From assembly GCF_013839445.1 (NCBI RefSeq), contig NZ_JACDIT010000006.1, forward strand, positions 186,001 to 250,000: 64,000 nucleotides of DNA, read 5' to 3'. Positions within the stretch are counted from its first letter, which is position 1; each line of letters starts with the position of its first letter. Shown in pieces: positions 22,025 to 31,248 of the stretch. A program made the position numbers and the translations under genes. The DNA comes from Chthonobacter albigriseus. GTDB taxonomy: Bacteria; Pseudomonadota; Alphaproteobacteria; Rhizobiales; Pleomorphomonadaceae. The notes under the pieces are model-generated. The model saw nothing but the letters and a program-made list of their open reading frames with translations, did not search any database and had not been told where the DNA came from.

Positions 22025-22704
22025 TCGTTCTCGGCCTCACCGGCTCGATCGGCATGGGCAAGTCCACCACGGCCGGCCTTTTCGAGGCACGAGGCGTGCC
22101 GGTGTTCGATGCCGACGCGGCCGTCCACGCGCTCTACGCCGGCCCCCTGGCCGCCGAGATCGAAGCGGCCTTCCCAGGCACGACGGTGGGCGGCACCGTC
22201 GACCGCGCTCACCTCGGTGCGGCTGTGCTTGGCCGACCGGACGCGCTAAAGCGCCTGGAAGCGATCGTCCACCCCGCGGTGCGCGCCGAGCAGGCGCGCT
22301 TCCTGGACGCAGCTCGGGCAAGCGGCGCACCGGTCGCGCTGCTCGACATTCCCCTCCTCTTCGAGACCGGCCGCGACGCCGAGATGGATGCGGTCGTCGT
22401 GGTCTCCGCACCGGCCGACGTCCAGCGCACCCGCGTCCTCACCCGGCCCGGCATGACCTTCGAGAAGCTGGACGCGATCCTCGCCCGCCAACTGCCCGAT
22501 GCGCAGAAGCGTGCCCGTGCCGATTTCGTAGTGGAAACCGGCGACGGGCTGGAAGCGGCTGCCGCTGCGGTCGACCGGATCCTCGAGACGCTGACCCGGC
22601 TGGACCGCACCGGGGAAAAGCCGACCCGCGCCTTGCGCAACCTGGATGAGGGTGGCACGGTCGCCCCGACAGCCCCTTCGAACGACGCGGACCCGAAAGC
22701 CTGA
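22021..22704 (+). CDS. coaE: Dephospho-CoA kinase
   Basis: The 227-residue enzyme does the last step of coenzyme A synthesis. The P-loop GSIGMGKST is at residues 8-16, followed by [13 protein letters not shown] and the lid region. The C-terminal 30 residues are a low-complexity tail beyond the usual family end. It overlaps aroE by four bases and dnaQ by one base. Confidence 0.96.
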   Translation: MIVLGLTGSIGMGKSTTAGLFEARGVPVFDADAAVHALYAGPLAAEIEAAFPGTTVGGTVDRAHLGAAVLGRPDALKRLEAIVHPAVRAEQARFLDAARASGAPVALLDIPLLFETGRDAEMDAVVVVSAPADVQRTRVLTRPGMTFEKLDAILARQLPDAQKRARADFVVETGDGLEAAAAAVDRILETLTRLDRTGEKPTRALRNLDEGGTVAPTAPSNDADPKA

Positions 22705-23429
22705 TGCGCGAGATCGTTCTCGACACCGAAACCACCGGTCTCGACCCGAAGACCGGCGACCGGCTCGTCGAGATCGGCTGCGTGGAGCTGGTCAACCAGT
22801 TCCCGACGGGCCGCACCTATCACGTCTACATCAACCCCGAGCGGGCGATGCCGCGCGAGGCCTTCGAGGTGCACGGCCTCTCCGACGCCTTCCTCGCCGA
22901 CAAGCCGCGCTTCGACGACGTTGCCGACGCCTTCCTGGAGTTCGTCGCGGGGGCCCGGCTGGTGATCCACAACGCCCAGTTCGACATGGGCTTCATCAAC
23001 CACGAACTGAAGCGATCCGGCCGGGTCACGATCGAGATCGACCGGGTGATCGACACGCTGCAGATCGCCCGGCGCAAGCACCCTGGCTCGCCCGCCAACC
23101 TCGACGCGCTCTGCGCCCGCTACGGCATCGACACGTCCAAGCGCGTCAAGCACGGCGCGCTTCTCGACGCCGAGCTGTTGGCCGAGGTCTATATCGAGCT
23201 GAACGGCGGCCGGCAGGCCGACCTCGGCTTCACCGCCGGCGGCGGCAACAGCCGCGTGCTCGCCACCCTGCGCAAGGTCCGGCCCCGTCCGGAACCGCTC
23301 CCCTCCCGCGTCACGGCGGAGGAGGCCGAGGCGCACCGCGCCTTCATCGCTGCGATCGGAGAGAAGGCGCTCTGGATCCGCTACCAGGAAACGGAAGAGC
23401 CGCCGGCGGCGGCCAGCGGCTCTCACTGA
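22704..23429 (+). CDS. dnaQ: DNA polymerase III epsilon subunit (proofreading exonuclease)
   Basis: The 241-residue DEDDh exonuclease has Exo I DTETTG (Asp 7, Glu 9), Exo II IHNAQFDMGFINHEL, and Exo III with HGALLDAELLAEVY. It proofreads in the replicative core with DnaE. The C-terminal tail, which binds DnaE, is rich in charged residues. It is the last gene of the run from the candidate origin and faces secB convergently. Confidence 0.97.
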   Translation: MREIVLDTETTGLDPKTGDRLVEIGCVELVNQFPTGRTYHVYINPERAMPREAFEVHGLSDAFLADKPRFDDVADAFLEFVAGARLVIHNAQFDMGFINHELKRSGRVTIEIDRVIDTLQIARRKHPGSPANLDALCARYGIDTSKRVKHGALLDAELLAEVYIELNGGRQADLGFTAGGGNSRVLATLRKVRPRPEPLPSRVTAEEAEAHRAFIAAIGEKALWIRYQETEEPPAAASGSH

Positions 23430-23460
23430 GATCGTCGATCTTGCGCGGCGTGTCAGCCGG

Positions 23461-23934
23461 TCACTGGACCTGCTGCTGCATTCGCGAGATGTACTGCTGG
23501 TAGAGCCCCACGAAATCGATGGGGTCGATGAGCAGCGGCGGGAAGCCGCCGCGCACGCTCGCATCGGCGATGATCTGGCGCGCGAACGGGAACAGCAGCC
23601 GCGGGCATTCGATCATCACGAAGGGATGCAGGTGCTGCTGCGGTACGTTCTGCACCCGGAACAGGCCGCCATAGAGCAGCTCGATCTGGAACACGACCTC
23701 GTCGTCGAGCTCGGCCTTCACCTCGATCTTGAGATCGACCTCGTACTCGATCCCCGAGCGCTGCTTGGAGCCGACATTGACGCCGACGCTGATCGCCGGG
23801 CTCTTGTCGCGCGGGCGCAGGCTGTCGGGCGCCTTCGGGTTCTCGAAGGACAGGTCCTTGGTGTACTGGGCGATGACGTTGAGCGAGGGCTGCTGCGGAA
23901 TGCCGCCCTGGGTGTCCGGTCCGACCGTGGTCAT
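23461..23934 (-). CDS. secB: Protein-export chaperone SecB
   Basis: The 157-residue homotetrameric chaperone keeps preproteins unfolded and delivers them to SecA. The signature regions are [22 protein letters not shown]-like [35 protein letters not shown], and [30 protein letters not shown] 23934 matches family starts; a start at 23976 would add an unlikely tail. The gene is convergent with dnaQ. Confidence 0.97.
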   Translation of the reverse strand: MTTVGPDTQGGIPQQPSLNVIAQYTKDLSFENPKAPDSLRPRDKSPAISVGVNVGSKQRSGIEYEVDLKIEVKAELDDEVVFQIELLYGGLFRVQNVPQQHLHPFVMIECPRLLFPFARQIIADASVRGGFPPLLIDPIDFVGLYQQYISRMQQQVQ

Positions 23935-24037
23935 GGGTCTGAAATCCTCTGCCGCGTGCCTCATGCGATGCGGCACGTCTCCGGGCGGTGGGCTAGCACG
24001 GGCCGGGCGCAGGATGCAAGAACGGCTGCGAATTGCC

Positions 24038-24553
24038 TCAGGGCAGCCGCGGCGGCTCGCGGCCCTCCGACCACGGTGAGGGCGGCGCGTCCGGGTCGCG
24101 GTCCTTGACCTCGAACTCGTCCGGATCGAGGTCCACCACGCCGCTCGGTCCCCGGCTGCCGGCGGTCGCCCGGAACCCCGCCGCCGTCTCCACCACGGTC
24201 ATGTTGCGCCGGAGCCAGGCCGCGGCGAGCTTGCGCAGCGGCGGCATCAGCAGGATGAAGGCGAGCACGTCCGTCAGGAGACCCGGCAGCAGCAGGAAGA
24301 ACCCGGCGAGCGCCAGGAGCGCGCCCTGCACCAGGCTTTCCGCCGGTACCCGCCCGGCGTTGACGTCTGCCTGCAGCCGCCGGATCAACTGGACGCCCTG
24401 CAGCCGGATCACCGCCGTACCGGCTATGCCGGCGACGAGGAGCAGCGCCAGGGTCCACAGGATGCCGATCTCGCGACCGACGGCGATGAACGTCGCGATC
24501 TCCAGGATCGGCAGGGCGAGCACCAGAAGGATGATCAGCGGCTTGAGCTTCAT
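24038..24553 (-). CDS. fxsA: FxsA-family membrane protein
   Basis: The 171-residue protein begins [19 protein letters not shown], then has a second hydrophobic segment ([21 protein letters not shown]) and a third around [29 protein letters not shown]. This matches FxsA, the inner-membrane cytoplasmic-domain protein that relieves F-plasmid exclusion of phage T7 in E. coli. The proline- and aspartate-rich tail (about residues 135-171) is cytoplasmic and variable. Start 24553 is chosen because MKLKPL is the family N-terminus. The gene is divergent from the Tim44-like gene across 242 bases. Confidence 0.9.
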   Translation of the reverse strand: MKLKPLIILLVLALPILEIATFIAVGREIGILWTLALLLVAGIAGTAVIRLQGVQLIRRLQADVNAGRVPAESLVQGALLALAGFFLLLPGLLTDVLAFILLMPPLRKLAAAWLRRNMTVVETAAGFRATAGSRGPSGVVDLDPDEFEVKDRDPDAPPSPWSEGREPPRLP

Positions 24554-24795
24554 GAACGGTCCCGGAAACGGAGGGCGTGGCATGCGGATCGATGGAAACG
24601 AAAGGAAAAGGAACGGCGGTTTAGATTGATCCATGCCGATGAAACTGGCAAAGGCATGAAACGGGCACTATCGCCGTGTCGCGTGCCCCTTTATGCTGGA
24701 CGGATCGGACATACATAAGAGCGGAGTGCAAGTTCCGCCAACCGCGGTCGGGTCATGATCGTCCGCTCGCCATTGCTGATGGGCTGAAAGCCGAG

Positions 24796-25512
24796 ATGAA
24801 CGGATTTCTGGACGTCTATAGCCTCGTCTTCCTCCTGGTGGCGGTCGCCATCTTCTGGAAGCTGCGAAGCGTGCTCGGCCGGCGGACCGGCAACGAGCGT
24901 CCCCCGGTCGATCCCTTCGCCCGCCGCGAGGAGAAATCGGCGTCCGCCGGCGCGGACACCAACGACAACGTGGTCGCCCTCCCCCGCTCCTCCCGCAGCC
25001 CGTCCTCCATGTCCGACCAGACCGCGGCGGGCATCGACACCGTCGCACCGGCTGGCTCGGCGCTCAACACCGCACTCCGCACCATCGTCTCCGCCGACCG
25101 CAACTTCGACGCCCGCTCCTTCATCGACGGCGCCCGCGCCGCCTACGAGATGATCGTCAGCGCCTTCGCCGCGGGCGACCGCGAAACCCTGCGGAACCTC
25201 CTCTCCAAGGAGGTCTATGAGGGCTTCGACGCTGCCATCTCCGAGCGCGAGCAGCGCGGCGAGAAGGTCGAGACCACCTTCGTCGGCATCGACAAGGCCG
25301 ACATCACCGAGGCGGCCCTGAAGGGCGGCATCGCCCAGATCACGGTCCGCTTCGTCAGCCAGCTGATCTCCGTCACGCGCGACCGCAACGGCAGCGTGGT
25401 CGAGGGTGACCCGGCCAAGGTGGGCGACGTCACCGACGTCTGGACCTTCGCCCGCGACACCCGGTCGCGCGACCCGAACTGGAAGCTGATCGCAACCGAG
25501 AACGACGGCTGA
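24796..25512 (+). CDS. Tim44/TimA domain membrane-anchored protein
   Basis: The 238-residue protein has one N-terminal membrane span (VYSLVFLLVAVAIFWKLRSVLG), a polar linker of about 70 residues, and a C-terminal Tim44-like domain (from FDARSFIDGARAAYEMIVSAFAAGD through VWTFARDTRSRDPNWKLIATE). Mitochondrial Tim44 docks Hsp70 at the translocon; the bacterial homologue is thought to be an inner-membrane protein of the same ancestry, with an unclear role. ATG 24796 begins just before the membrane span. It is followed after eight bases by mltA. Confidence 0.9.
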   Translation: MNGFLDVYSLVFLLVAVAIFWKLRSVLGRRTGNERPPVDPFARREEKSASAGADTNDNVVALPRSSRSPSSMSDQTAAGIDTVAPAGSALNTALRTIVSADRNFDARSFIDGARAAYEMIVSAFAAGDRETLRNLLSKEVYEGFDAAISEREQRGEKVETTFVGIDKADITEAALKGGIAQITVRFVSQLISVTRDRNGSVVEGDPAKVGDVTDVWTFARDTRSRDPNWKLIATENDG

Positions 25513-25520
25513 ACCCTGTC

Positions 25521-26642
25521 GTGTCCGCGCCGACCGATCTGCCCGCCCGGCTCGGGCGAACCGACTTCGGCAGCCTGAAGGGCTGGACCGCCGACGACCA
25601 CGCGGCAGCCTTCGCAGCCTTCCGCCGCTCCGCGGAACGGATCCTCAGCCACCCCCCGACCACCAAGCCCTTCGGCATCAGCGCCGCCGCGCTGCGCCCG
25701 GCTGCCGAGGCGGCGCTCGCCCGCCCGGTGATGCTCGACCGAGCCGAGGCGAAAACCTTCTTCGAGACCTGGTTCCGCCCCCGCCGCATCCGGCCCCTGA
25801 AAGGCGGCGGCTTCGTAACCGGCTACTACGAGCCCGAGGTGCCCGGCTCCAGGAGCCGCTCTGACCGCTTTCCCGTGCCGATCCATGCCCGCCCGGAGGA
25901 TCTCGTCGAGATCCCAGACGAGGCAGACCGGAGCGATCTCGATCCCGCGCTCACCTGGGCCCGTCGCCGTCCGGATGGCGGTCTGGAGCCTTTCCCCGAC
26001 CGCGGGGCGGTGATGGCCGGCGCTCTCGACGGACGCGGCCTGGAGATCGCCTTCGTGGAAAGCTGGGTGGAGGCCTTCTTCATCCATGTCCAGGGCTCCG
26101 CGAGGATCCGCCTCGCCGAGGGCGGCACGCTGCGCGTCAGCTTCGCCGGCAAGTCCGGCCACCCCTATTTTCCGATCGCCCGGGTCCTTGTCGAGAAGGG
26201 CCTGATGAAGCCCGCCGAGGCCACCGCCGACGTGCTCCGGCGCTGGCTGGAGGAGAACCCGGACGAGGCGTCCGCGGTGATGGCCCGCAACCGCTCCTAC
26301 ATCATGTTCCGCGAGGCGCCGGTGCCCGACGAGGCGCTCGGCCCGGTCGCCGCCGCCGGCGTGCCGCTGACGCCCGGCCGGTCGTTGGCCGTCGACCGCA
26401 ACCTCCACACCTTCCACGTCCCGGTCTTCGTCGAGACCGTGCTCGACGGGGCGACCGGCGCCGAGGCGCTTCCCTTCCAGCGGCTGATGATCGCCCAGGA
26501 CACCGGTTCCGCCATCCTCGGCCCGGCCCGCGGCGACATCTTCTTCGGCACCGGCGACGCCGCCTGGCGGCAGGCCGCCCGCGTCCGACATCCCGCCCGC
26601 TTCACCCTCCTCGTCCCCCGGCGAGGCGTCCGTGGCCCGTGA
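25521..26642 (+). CDS. mltA: Membrane-bound lytic murein transglycosylase A family protein
   Basis: The 373-residue protein has the MltA domain (FVTGYYEPEVPGS, then the 3D-type double-psi barrel with LMIAQDTGSAILGPARGDIFFGTG, carrying the catalytic Asp). MltA cleaves glycan strands to give 1,6-anhydro-muropeptides. The start is GTG 25521; no earlier start occurs in frame after the preceding gene, and residues 1-40 show no signal peptide or lipobox, which is odd for a periplasmic enzyme. It overlaps the Smr gene by 11 bases. Confidence 0.92.
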   Translation: MSAPTDLPARLGRTDFGSLKGWTADDHAAAFAAFRRSAERILSHPPTTKPFGISAAALRPAAEAALARPVMLDRAEAKTFFETWFRPRRIRPLKGGGFVTGYYEPEVPGSRSRSDRFPVPIHARPEDLVEIPDEADRSDLDPALTWARRRPDGGLEPFPDRGAVMAGALDGRGLEIAFVESWVEAFFIHVQGSARIRLAEGGTLRVSFAGKSGHPYFPIARVLVEKGLMKPAEATADVLRRWLEENPDEASAVMARNRSYIMFREAPVPDEALGPVAAAGVPLTPGRSLAVDRNLHTFHVPVFVETVLDGATGAEALPFQRLMIAQDTGSAILGPARGDIFFGTGDAAWRQAARVRHPARFTLLVPRRGVRGP

Positions 26643-27201
26643 TCGACGCCGCCTCGGTCCGGAGGAGGAAGCGCTCTGGACGGCGGTGAAGAAGTCCGTC
26701 ACGCCGCTCCGCCCGGAGCCGCGCACCCCCGAGCCGCCGCCGGCGCCGCCCGTGCCGGAAAGCGCCGCCACGCCGCCGCCCGATATCGCCGCATCGTCCC
26801 AGCACCCCGTTCGGCCCAAGCCCATGAAGCCGGCCATCCCTTCGCTTCAGACGCTCGACCGGCGCGAGAAAAAGAAGCTCGTCCGCGGCACCCTGGAGAT
26901 CGACGGCCGGCTGGACCTGCACGGGCTTCGGCAGGACGAGGCGCGCGCCCGGCTTCTCGGCTTCCTCTCCACGGTCCAGGCCCGCGGCGGCAAGCTGGTG
27001 CTGGTGATCACCGGCAAGGGCCGCCAGGGCGGCGGCTTCGAGGCGCTGCACGAACCGGAGCGCGGCGTGCTGCGCCGGGTGGTGCCCTTGTGGCTCAGCC
27101 TGCCGGAATTCCGCCACCTCGTGCTCGGCTTCGAGGATGCGCATCTTGCGCATGGCGGGGAGGGTGCGCTCTATATCCGCATCCGCCGCAGAAAGCCCTG
27201 A
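26632..27201 (+). CDS. Smr-domain protein
   Basis: The 189-residue protein has a proline-rich N-terminal half (about residues 25-65) and a C-terminal Smr domain (LDLHGLRQDEARARL and ITGKGRQGGG, the conserved LDxHG and TGKG motifs). Smr domains are predicted nucleases or DNA/RNA-binding domains in MutS2 and small stand-alone proteins. The start is GTG 26632, overlapping the end of mltA by 11 bases, so the pair is probably translationally coupled. The function is unknown. Confidence 0.88.
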   Translation: MARDRRRLGPEEEALWTAVKKSVTPLRPEPRTPEPPPAPPVPESAATPPPDIAASSQHPVRPKPMKPAIPSLQTLDRREKKKLVRGTLEIDGRLDLHGLRQDEARARLLGFLSTVQARGGKLVLVITGKGRQGGGFEALHEPERGVLRRVVPLWLSLPEFRHLVLGFEDAHLAHGGEGALYIRIRRRKP

Positions 27202-27232
27202 CGCGGCAGGCGTTTGTCTGGAAGACACCGGC

Positions 27233-27610
27233 ATGACACCGTTCGGAGCCAAGGTCCGCGAGCTCAGGACCGCGCGCGGCGTGACCCTCAAGGACATGGC
27301 CGAGGCGATCGGCGTCTCACCCGCATATCTCTCCGCCCTGGAACATGGCAAGCGCGGCCGGCCAACCTGGTTCCTGCTGCAGCGGATCATCGGCTACTTC
27401 AACGTGATCTGGGACGACGCGGAGGAACTGCAGCGCCTCTCGGAGATCTCCCACCCGCGCGTGGTGATCGACACTGCCGGCCTCGATCCGCGTGCCACCG
27501 CCTTCGCCAACCGCCTTGCCGAGACGATCGGCACCCTCGACGCGGGCGCTCTGGACCGGCTGACCCGAGAACTCGAGGCGTCGGCGGTGCGCGGCGGCCG
27601 CGGCCGCTGA
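27233..27610 (+). CDS. Small XRE-type helix-turn-helix regulator
   Basis: The 125-residue protein is mostly one XRE HTH: VRELRTARGVTLKDMAEAIGVSPAYLSALEHGKRG (about residues 6-42). It is followed by YFNVIWDDAEELQRL and VVIDTAGLDPRATAFANRLA, a recurrent alphaproteobacterial family of unknown target. ATG 27233 is preferred over the upstream start at 27137, which would add 32 residues translated from the end of the Smr gene. It may be the last gene of the Tim44-mltA-Smr run. Confidence 0.88.
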   Translation: MTPFGAKVRELRTARGVTLKDMAEAIGVSPAYLSALEHGKRGRPTWFLLQRIIGYFNVIWDDAEELQRLSEISHPRVVIDTAGLDPRATAFANRLAETIGTLDAGALDRLTRELEASAVRGGRGR

Positions 27611-27618
27611 GGGCCGGA

Positions 27619-28026
27619 TCAGCCGACCTGGAATTCCGGGTCCACCGGGATCTGCATCGCCGTCACCAGCCCGTTCGTCTGCATGGCCATGCCGACAACG
27701 GCCAGGAAGTCGCCATGCTGGGCATCCGTCATCCCCTTCGCCCGCGCCGCGGCGGTATGCGAATGGACGCAGTAGGAGCACCCGTTGACGGTGGACACGG
27801 CGATGTAGATCAGCTCCCGGGTCAGCGGATCGAGCGCCCCCGGGGCGACCATCACCGCCTTCAGCCGCTCCCAGGTCGCCGCGAGGAGGTCCGGCTGGTT
27901 GGCGAGGCCGCGCCAGAAGTTGTTGACGAAGTCCGACTTGCGCGTCGCCCGGATGTCGTCGAACACGGCCTTGACCCGCGGATCGGCCTCGGCCTCGGCG
28001 TCGCTCCACAGTTTCACGGTGCTCAT
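27619..28026 (-). CDS. AhpD-like / carboxymuconolactone decarboxylase family protein
   Basis: The 135-residue protein has the CMD/AhpD core with the redox motif C-S-Y-C-V-H-S-H (Cys 83, Cys 86, His 90), preceded by LTRELIYIAVSTVNG. Such proteins are alkylhydroperoxidase-like disulfide reductases or unknown. ATG 28026 gives MSTVKLWSDAEAEADPRV; a longer frame to 28107 is not supported. The gene is convergent with the XRE gene (eight-base gap). Confidence 0.9.
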   Translation of the reverse strand: MSTVKLWSDAEAEADPRVKAVFDDIRATRKSDFVNNFWRGLANQPDLLAATWERLKAVMVAPGALDPLTRELIYIAVSTVNGCSYCVHSHTAAARAKGMTDAQHGDFLAVVGMAMQTNGLVTAMQIPVDPEFQVG

Positions 28027-28125
28027 TCCCAGTGGCCTCGTCTCGAGTCGAACCAAGGTGCTGGAAGTTAGCGGCCTGCCGCGCCGAGTACCAGGTGTAC
28101 CGGGCAAGCGTGGTGGGCCTCGCCG

Positions 28126-30582
28126 TCAGGCCGCGGCAGCCGCCGTCGCGGTAAGCCGGCGGGCGACGTCCTCCGCGCCGGTGATTGCCAGCACCAGATG
28201 CGACAAGCGGCCCGGATCGGGCTCCGCGTCGGCCATCGCGGCAGTTGCGGCGTTCTCGATCGCCGTGAAGCCGACGTTGGCGGCCGAGCCCTTGATCGTG
28301 TGCAGCGTCCGCCGCATGGTCGGCACGTCTCCCGCCTCGAGCGCCTGCGTCAGATCACCCAGAAGCTGCGAGAGATCACCGAGGAAGCTTGCCACCAGTT
28401 CCTCGAAGACATCGGCGCCGAGTTCCTGGACGAGCACCCGCACCCGGGACTCGGAAGCCTCGTCGCGAGGCAGGGCGGCTGGCGCTGCTGGGGCGGTGGC
28501 GGTATCCGCCGGTCGGATGGAGGCGATGGCCCGCGTCAGCGAGGTCCGGTCCACCGGCTTGGTGACGAAGCCGTCCATGCCGGCGGCAAGGCAAGCCTCC
28601 CGGTCGTCGGTGGAGGCGTTGGCGGTGAGGGCGATCACCGGCACCCGTCGGCCGCGGCCTTCGCTCTTGCGGATCGCGACCGTCGCCTGCAGGCCGTCCA
28701 TCACCGGCATCTGCATGTCCATCAGCACCACGTCGAAGGGCCGCGCGTTGACCAGCGCCAGCGCCTCCGCGCCGTTGTCCGCCTTGGTGACGACGTGCCC
28801 GAGCTTGACCAGCAGCCGCTCCGCCACCTCCTGGTTCACCTTGTTGTCCTCCACCAGCAGGATCCGAAGGGCAGGGCCCTGGCTCGCAGACGGTGCCGCG
28901 AGCTTGCGCGGTTCCGAGGCGGCGAAGGTTGCCGGTGTCAGGATGGAGGTCAGCTCCACCGGCCGGTGCGGACCGCCGCTGATCCGGATCCGCGCTGTGC
29001 CCTCCGGCTTGGCCGGTTCCGCAACCACGTCGAGGTCCGGGTGGTCGCTTGCCGCCACCGCCATCGCGCCGGCGTGAACGACGGCCCGCCTGAGCGCGTC
29101 GGTCTCCAGCACGCCGCGTCCGCGCACCACCACCGTGTGCCCGGCGAGCGGCGCCGGACAGTCGGCCGTTGGCGCAGAGGCAAGCGGAACCTCCGCATGG
29201 AACGTGCTGCCGCAACCAACCTCGCTGGAGAAGCCGATCGTCCCGCCCATCCGCTCGATCACCCGCCGGCAGATGGCCAGACCGAGGCCCGTGCCGCCGA
29301 ACCGGCGGGTGATCGAGGCGTCCACCTGGACGAACTCGCGGAACAGGCGTTCGCGGGCACTTTCGGGAATGCCGATGCCGGTGTCCTGCACCTCCAGCCG
29401 CAGCCGCGGGCGCGCTCCGCCGACGGTCTCCAGCAGCCGCACGACCACGGTGCCTGTCTCGGTGAACTTCACCGCGTTGGAGACGAAGTTGAGCAGTACC
29501 TGCCGCAGCCGGGCCGGGTCTCCGCCGTACCGGACGCCGCGGGGCGTCAGCGGCGCCAGGATGAGCGTGATGCCTTTTTCGGCAGCGCGGGTCTCCAGCA
29601 CCCGGATCGCCGTCTCCGCTTCCGCCACCGGATCGAAGGTCGTCTCCTCCAGCTCCAGGCTGTCGGCTTCCAGCTTGGAGAAGTCGAGGACATCGTTGAT
29701 CAGTTCGGTGAGCGCGAGTCCGCAGGCTTTCGCAGTATCGGCGAACCGCCGCTGCTCAGGCGACAGGTCGCTGTCGAGCAGCAGATCGACCATGCCGATC
29801 ACGCCGTTCATCGGGGTGCGGATCTCATGGCTCATGGTGGCCAGAAACGCCGATTTCGCGCGGTTTCCGGCTTCCGCCGCCTGCGAGGCGTCGGTGAGCT
29901 CGCCGGTCAGCTGCTCCAGCCGCCGGCGCGACGATCGGATCTCGCGCAGCTGCTTGACCAGGAAGGCGATGATCGACGCCATGGAGAGCGCGAGTGCCGC
30001 CACCAGGCCGGCCAGCATGGTGTAGAGCTGCTGGACGTAGAACCGGTTTTCCGTCCGAACCGCCGACATCACCGAATTGGCGGTGAGCACCATGGCGCCG
30101 GACGCCTTGGCCATCGCGTCGAACGTAACATCCAGCCGGCGCAGGTCGGCGAGCATGGGCATCGCGCCGGCGTTGAAGCGGTCGAACTGCGGAGTCAGTT
30201 CCCGCACGGCCCGCAGCACGGTCACCATGTCGGCGTGGAATTTCGGATCGTCGTCGAAGGCGTTGGTGAACGATCCGCGCTGCAGGAGGTCGATGCGGCT
30301 GTAGAGGATGTCGAATCGGCGCGACAGCGCCGCGACGCCCTTGGCGTCGATACCCTCGCGCTCGGCCTCGTAGACCGCCTCCGCCACCGCCCGCACCTCG
30401 CGGTCGAGCTGGTAGGTCGCCCACAACGCGTCCTCCTGGACGCTGTCGCGCACCTCGCGCTGGTGCGTGATCAGGATCCCGAGCACCGCGAAGGATGCCA
30501 GGAGAAAGATCACCGCCGCCACCGCGAGCAGGATGCCGCTCCTGTTGCGCGACGAGAGGGAGGTGGTGAGCCGTCGGGTCAT
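28126..30582 (-). CDS. Hybrid sensor histidine kinase with receiver and Hpt domains
   Basis: The 818-residue protein has two membrane spans (about residues 16-38 and 188-209) enclosing a periplasmic sensor of about 150 residues. The HisKA phosphoacceptor His 252 lies in [13 protein letters not shown]; the HATPase domain has [16 protein letters not shown] and [11 protein letters not shown] receiver with Asp 622 ([13 protein letters not shown]) and a C-terminal Hpt with His 761 ([11 protein letters not shown]) follow. It can run a complete phosphorelay by itself. Residues 475-560 look like a degenerate receiver-like spacer. It is the last gene of a leftward cluster with a small periplasmic protein and an HD-GYP regulator. 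Confidence 0.95.
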   Translation of the reverse strand: MTRRLTTSLSSRNRSGILLAVAAVIFLLASFAVLGILITHQREVRDSVQEDALWATYQLDREVRAVAEAVYEAEREGIDAKGVAALSRRFDILYSRIDLLQRGSFTNAFDDDPKFHADMVTVLRAVRELTPQFDRFNAGAMPMLADLRRLDVTFDAMAKASGAMVLTANSVMSAVRTENRFYVQQLYTMLAGLVAALALSMASIIAFLVKQLREIRSSRRRLEQLTGELTDASQAAEAGNRAKSAFLATMSHEIRTPMNGVIGMVDLLLDSDLSPEQRRFADTAKACGLALTELINDVLDFSKLEADSLELEETTFDPVAEAETAIRVLETRAAEKGITLILAPLTPRGVRYGGDPARLRQVLLNFVSNAVKFTETGTVVVRLLETVGGARPRLRLEVQDTGIGIPESARERLFREFVQVDASITRRFGGTGLGLAICRRVIERMGGTIGFSSEVGCGSTFHAEVPLASAPTADCPAPLAGHTVVVRGRGVLETDALRRAVVHAGAMAVAASDHPDLDVVAEPAKPEGTARIRISGGPHRPVELTSILTPATFAASEPRKLAAPSASQGPALRILLVEDNKVNQEVAERLLVKLGHVVTKADNGAEALALVNARPFDVVLMDMQMPVMDGLQATVAIRKSEGRGRRVPVIALTANASTDDREACLAAGMDGFVTKPVDRTSLTRAIASIRPADTATAPAAPAALPRDEASESRVRVLVQELGADVFEELVASFLGDLSQLLGDLTQALEAGDVPTMRRTLHTIKGSAANVGFTAIENAATAAMADAEPDPGRLSHLVLAITGAEDVARRLTATAAAAA

Positions 30583-30634
30583 GTCGGTCCGAACCCCGTC
30601 CGGGCGCTCCTGGAAAGTGCCCGCCAGCCGGCGG

Positions 30635-31135
30635 TCACTTCACGTCGATGGTGGCGATCTGCCAGACCGATCGGCTGAAGTAGAGCTCGTTGTAGAGCTG
30701 CGGTTCGCTGTCGAAGGGGTAGATGATGAAGAGCGGACCCTTGTCACGCACCGACATCGGCTCGCCGTTCAGCGTGGTGGCGAGGATGACCTCGTGTTCG
30801 CGGAAGTCGGCGACGGGAACCTCGACGCTGTAGTCGTTGAGGGCGGTGACCGTCATCGATGTGCCGGTCGCGCCCACGGCGTCGAGGATGGCGCTGCCGA
30901 GCGGACCCTTGAAGTCGACCTTGCCCTCGACCCACGGCGTCGCCGTGCTCGTCGTGCGGCTCGCGAGCGCATCCAGCATCGCCATATCGAAGCTGGCGCC
31001 GTCCGGGCCGTTGGTGTTGGTGATGGCGCCCTTCACGACGAGGATCACCTCGCCCTTCGGCGCATCGAGCGCGGCAGCGGGGAAGGCGGAAAGGGCGAGG
31101 AGGGCGGCCGAGGCGAGAATGGGCTTCAGCATCAT
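30635..31135 (-). CDS. Small exported protein, molybdopterin-oxidoreductase-like fold, probable sensory partner
   Basis: The 166-residue product has a Sec signal peptide ([18 protein letters not shown]... cleavage after AAA) and a compact domain with [54 protein letters not shown] and [11 protein letters not shown]. The ordering resembles the sulfite-oxidase/YedY-type fold, but with no recognisable cofactor-binding cysteine. I infer a periplasmic ligand-sensing or accessory role for the hybrid kinase, because it sits 52 bases upstream of that gene and downstream of the HD-GYP gene on the same strand. AAGGA precedes ATG 31135. Confidence 0.8.
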   Translation of the reverse strand: MMLKPILASAALLALSAFPAAALDAPKGEVILVVKGAITNTNGPDGASFDMAMLDALASRTTSTATPWVEGKVDFKGPLGSAILDAVGATGTSMTVTALNDYSVEVPVADFREHEVILATTLNGEPMSVRDKGPLFIIYPFDSEPQLYNELYFSRSVWQIATIDVK

Positions 31136-31248
31136 CGATAGGATCCTTGGGGTGGTAGCGTGGTTTCTTGGAAAGTCGGAAGACGCCCTCGCCGGAGGAC
31201 GTCCCCGCCAGACCCGCCCTGTACCGGGCGGTGCCGGGCGAGTGGTGG

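Noticed and set aside
28198-30678. An 826-codon plus-strand frame over the hybrid kinase
   Set aside because: The kinase strand has all expected phosphorelay motifs; the antisense frame is arginine- and glycine-rich without domains.
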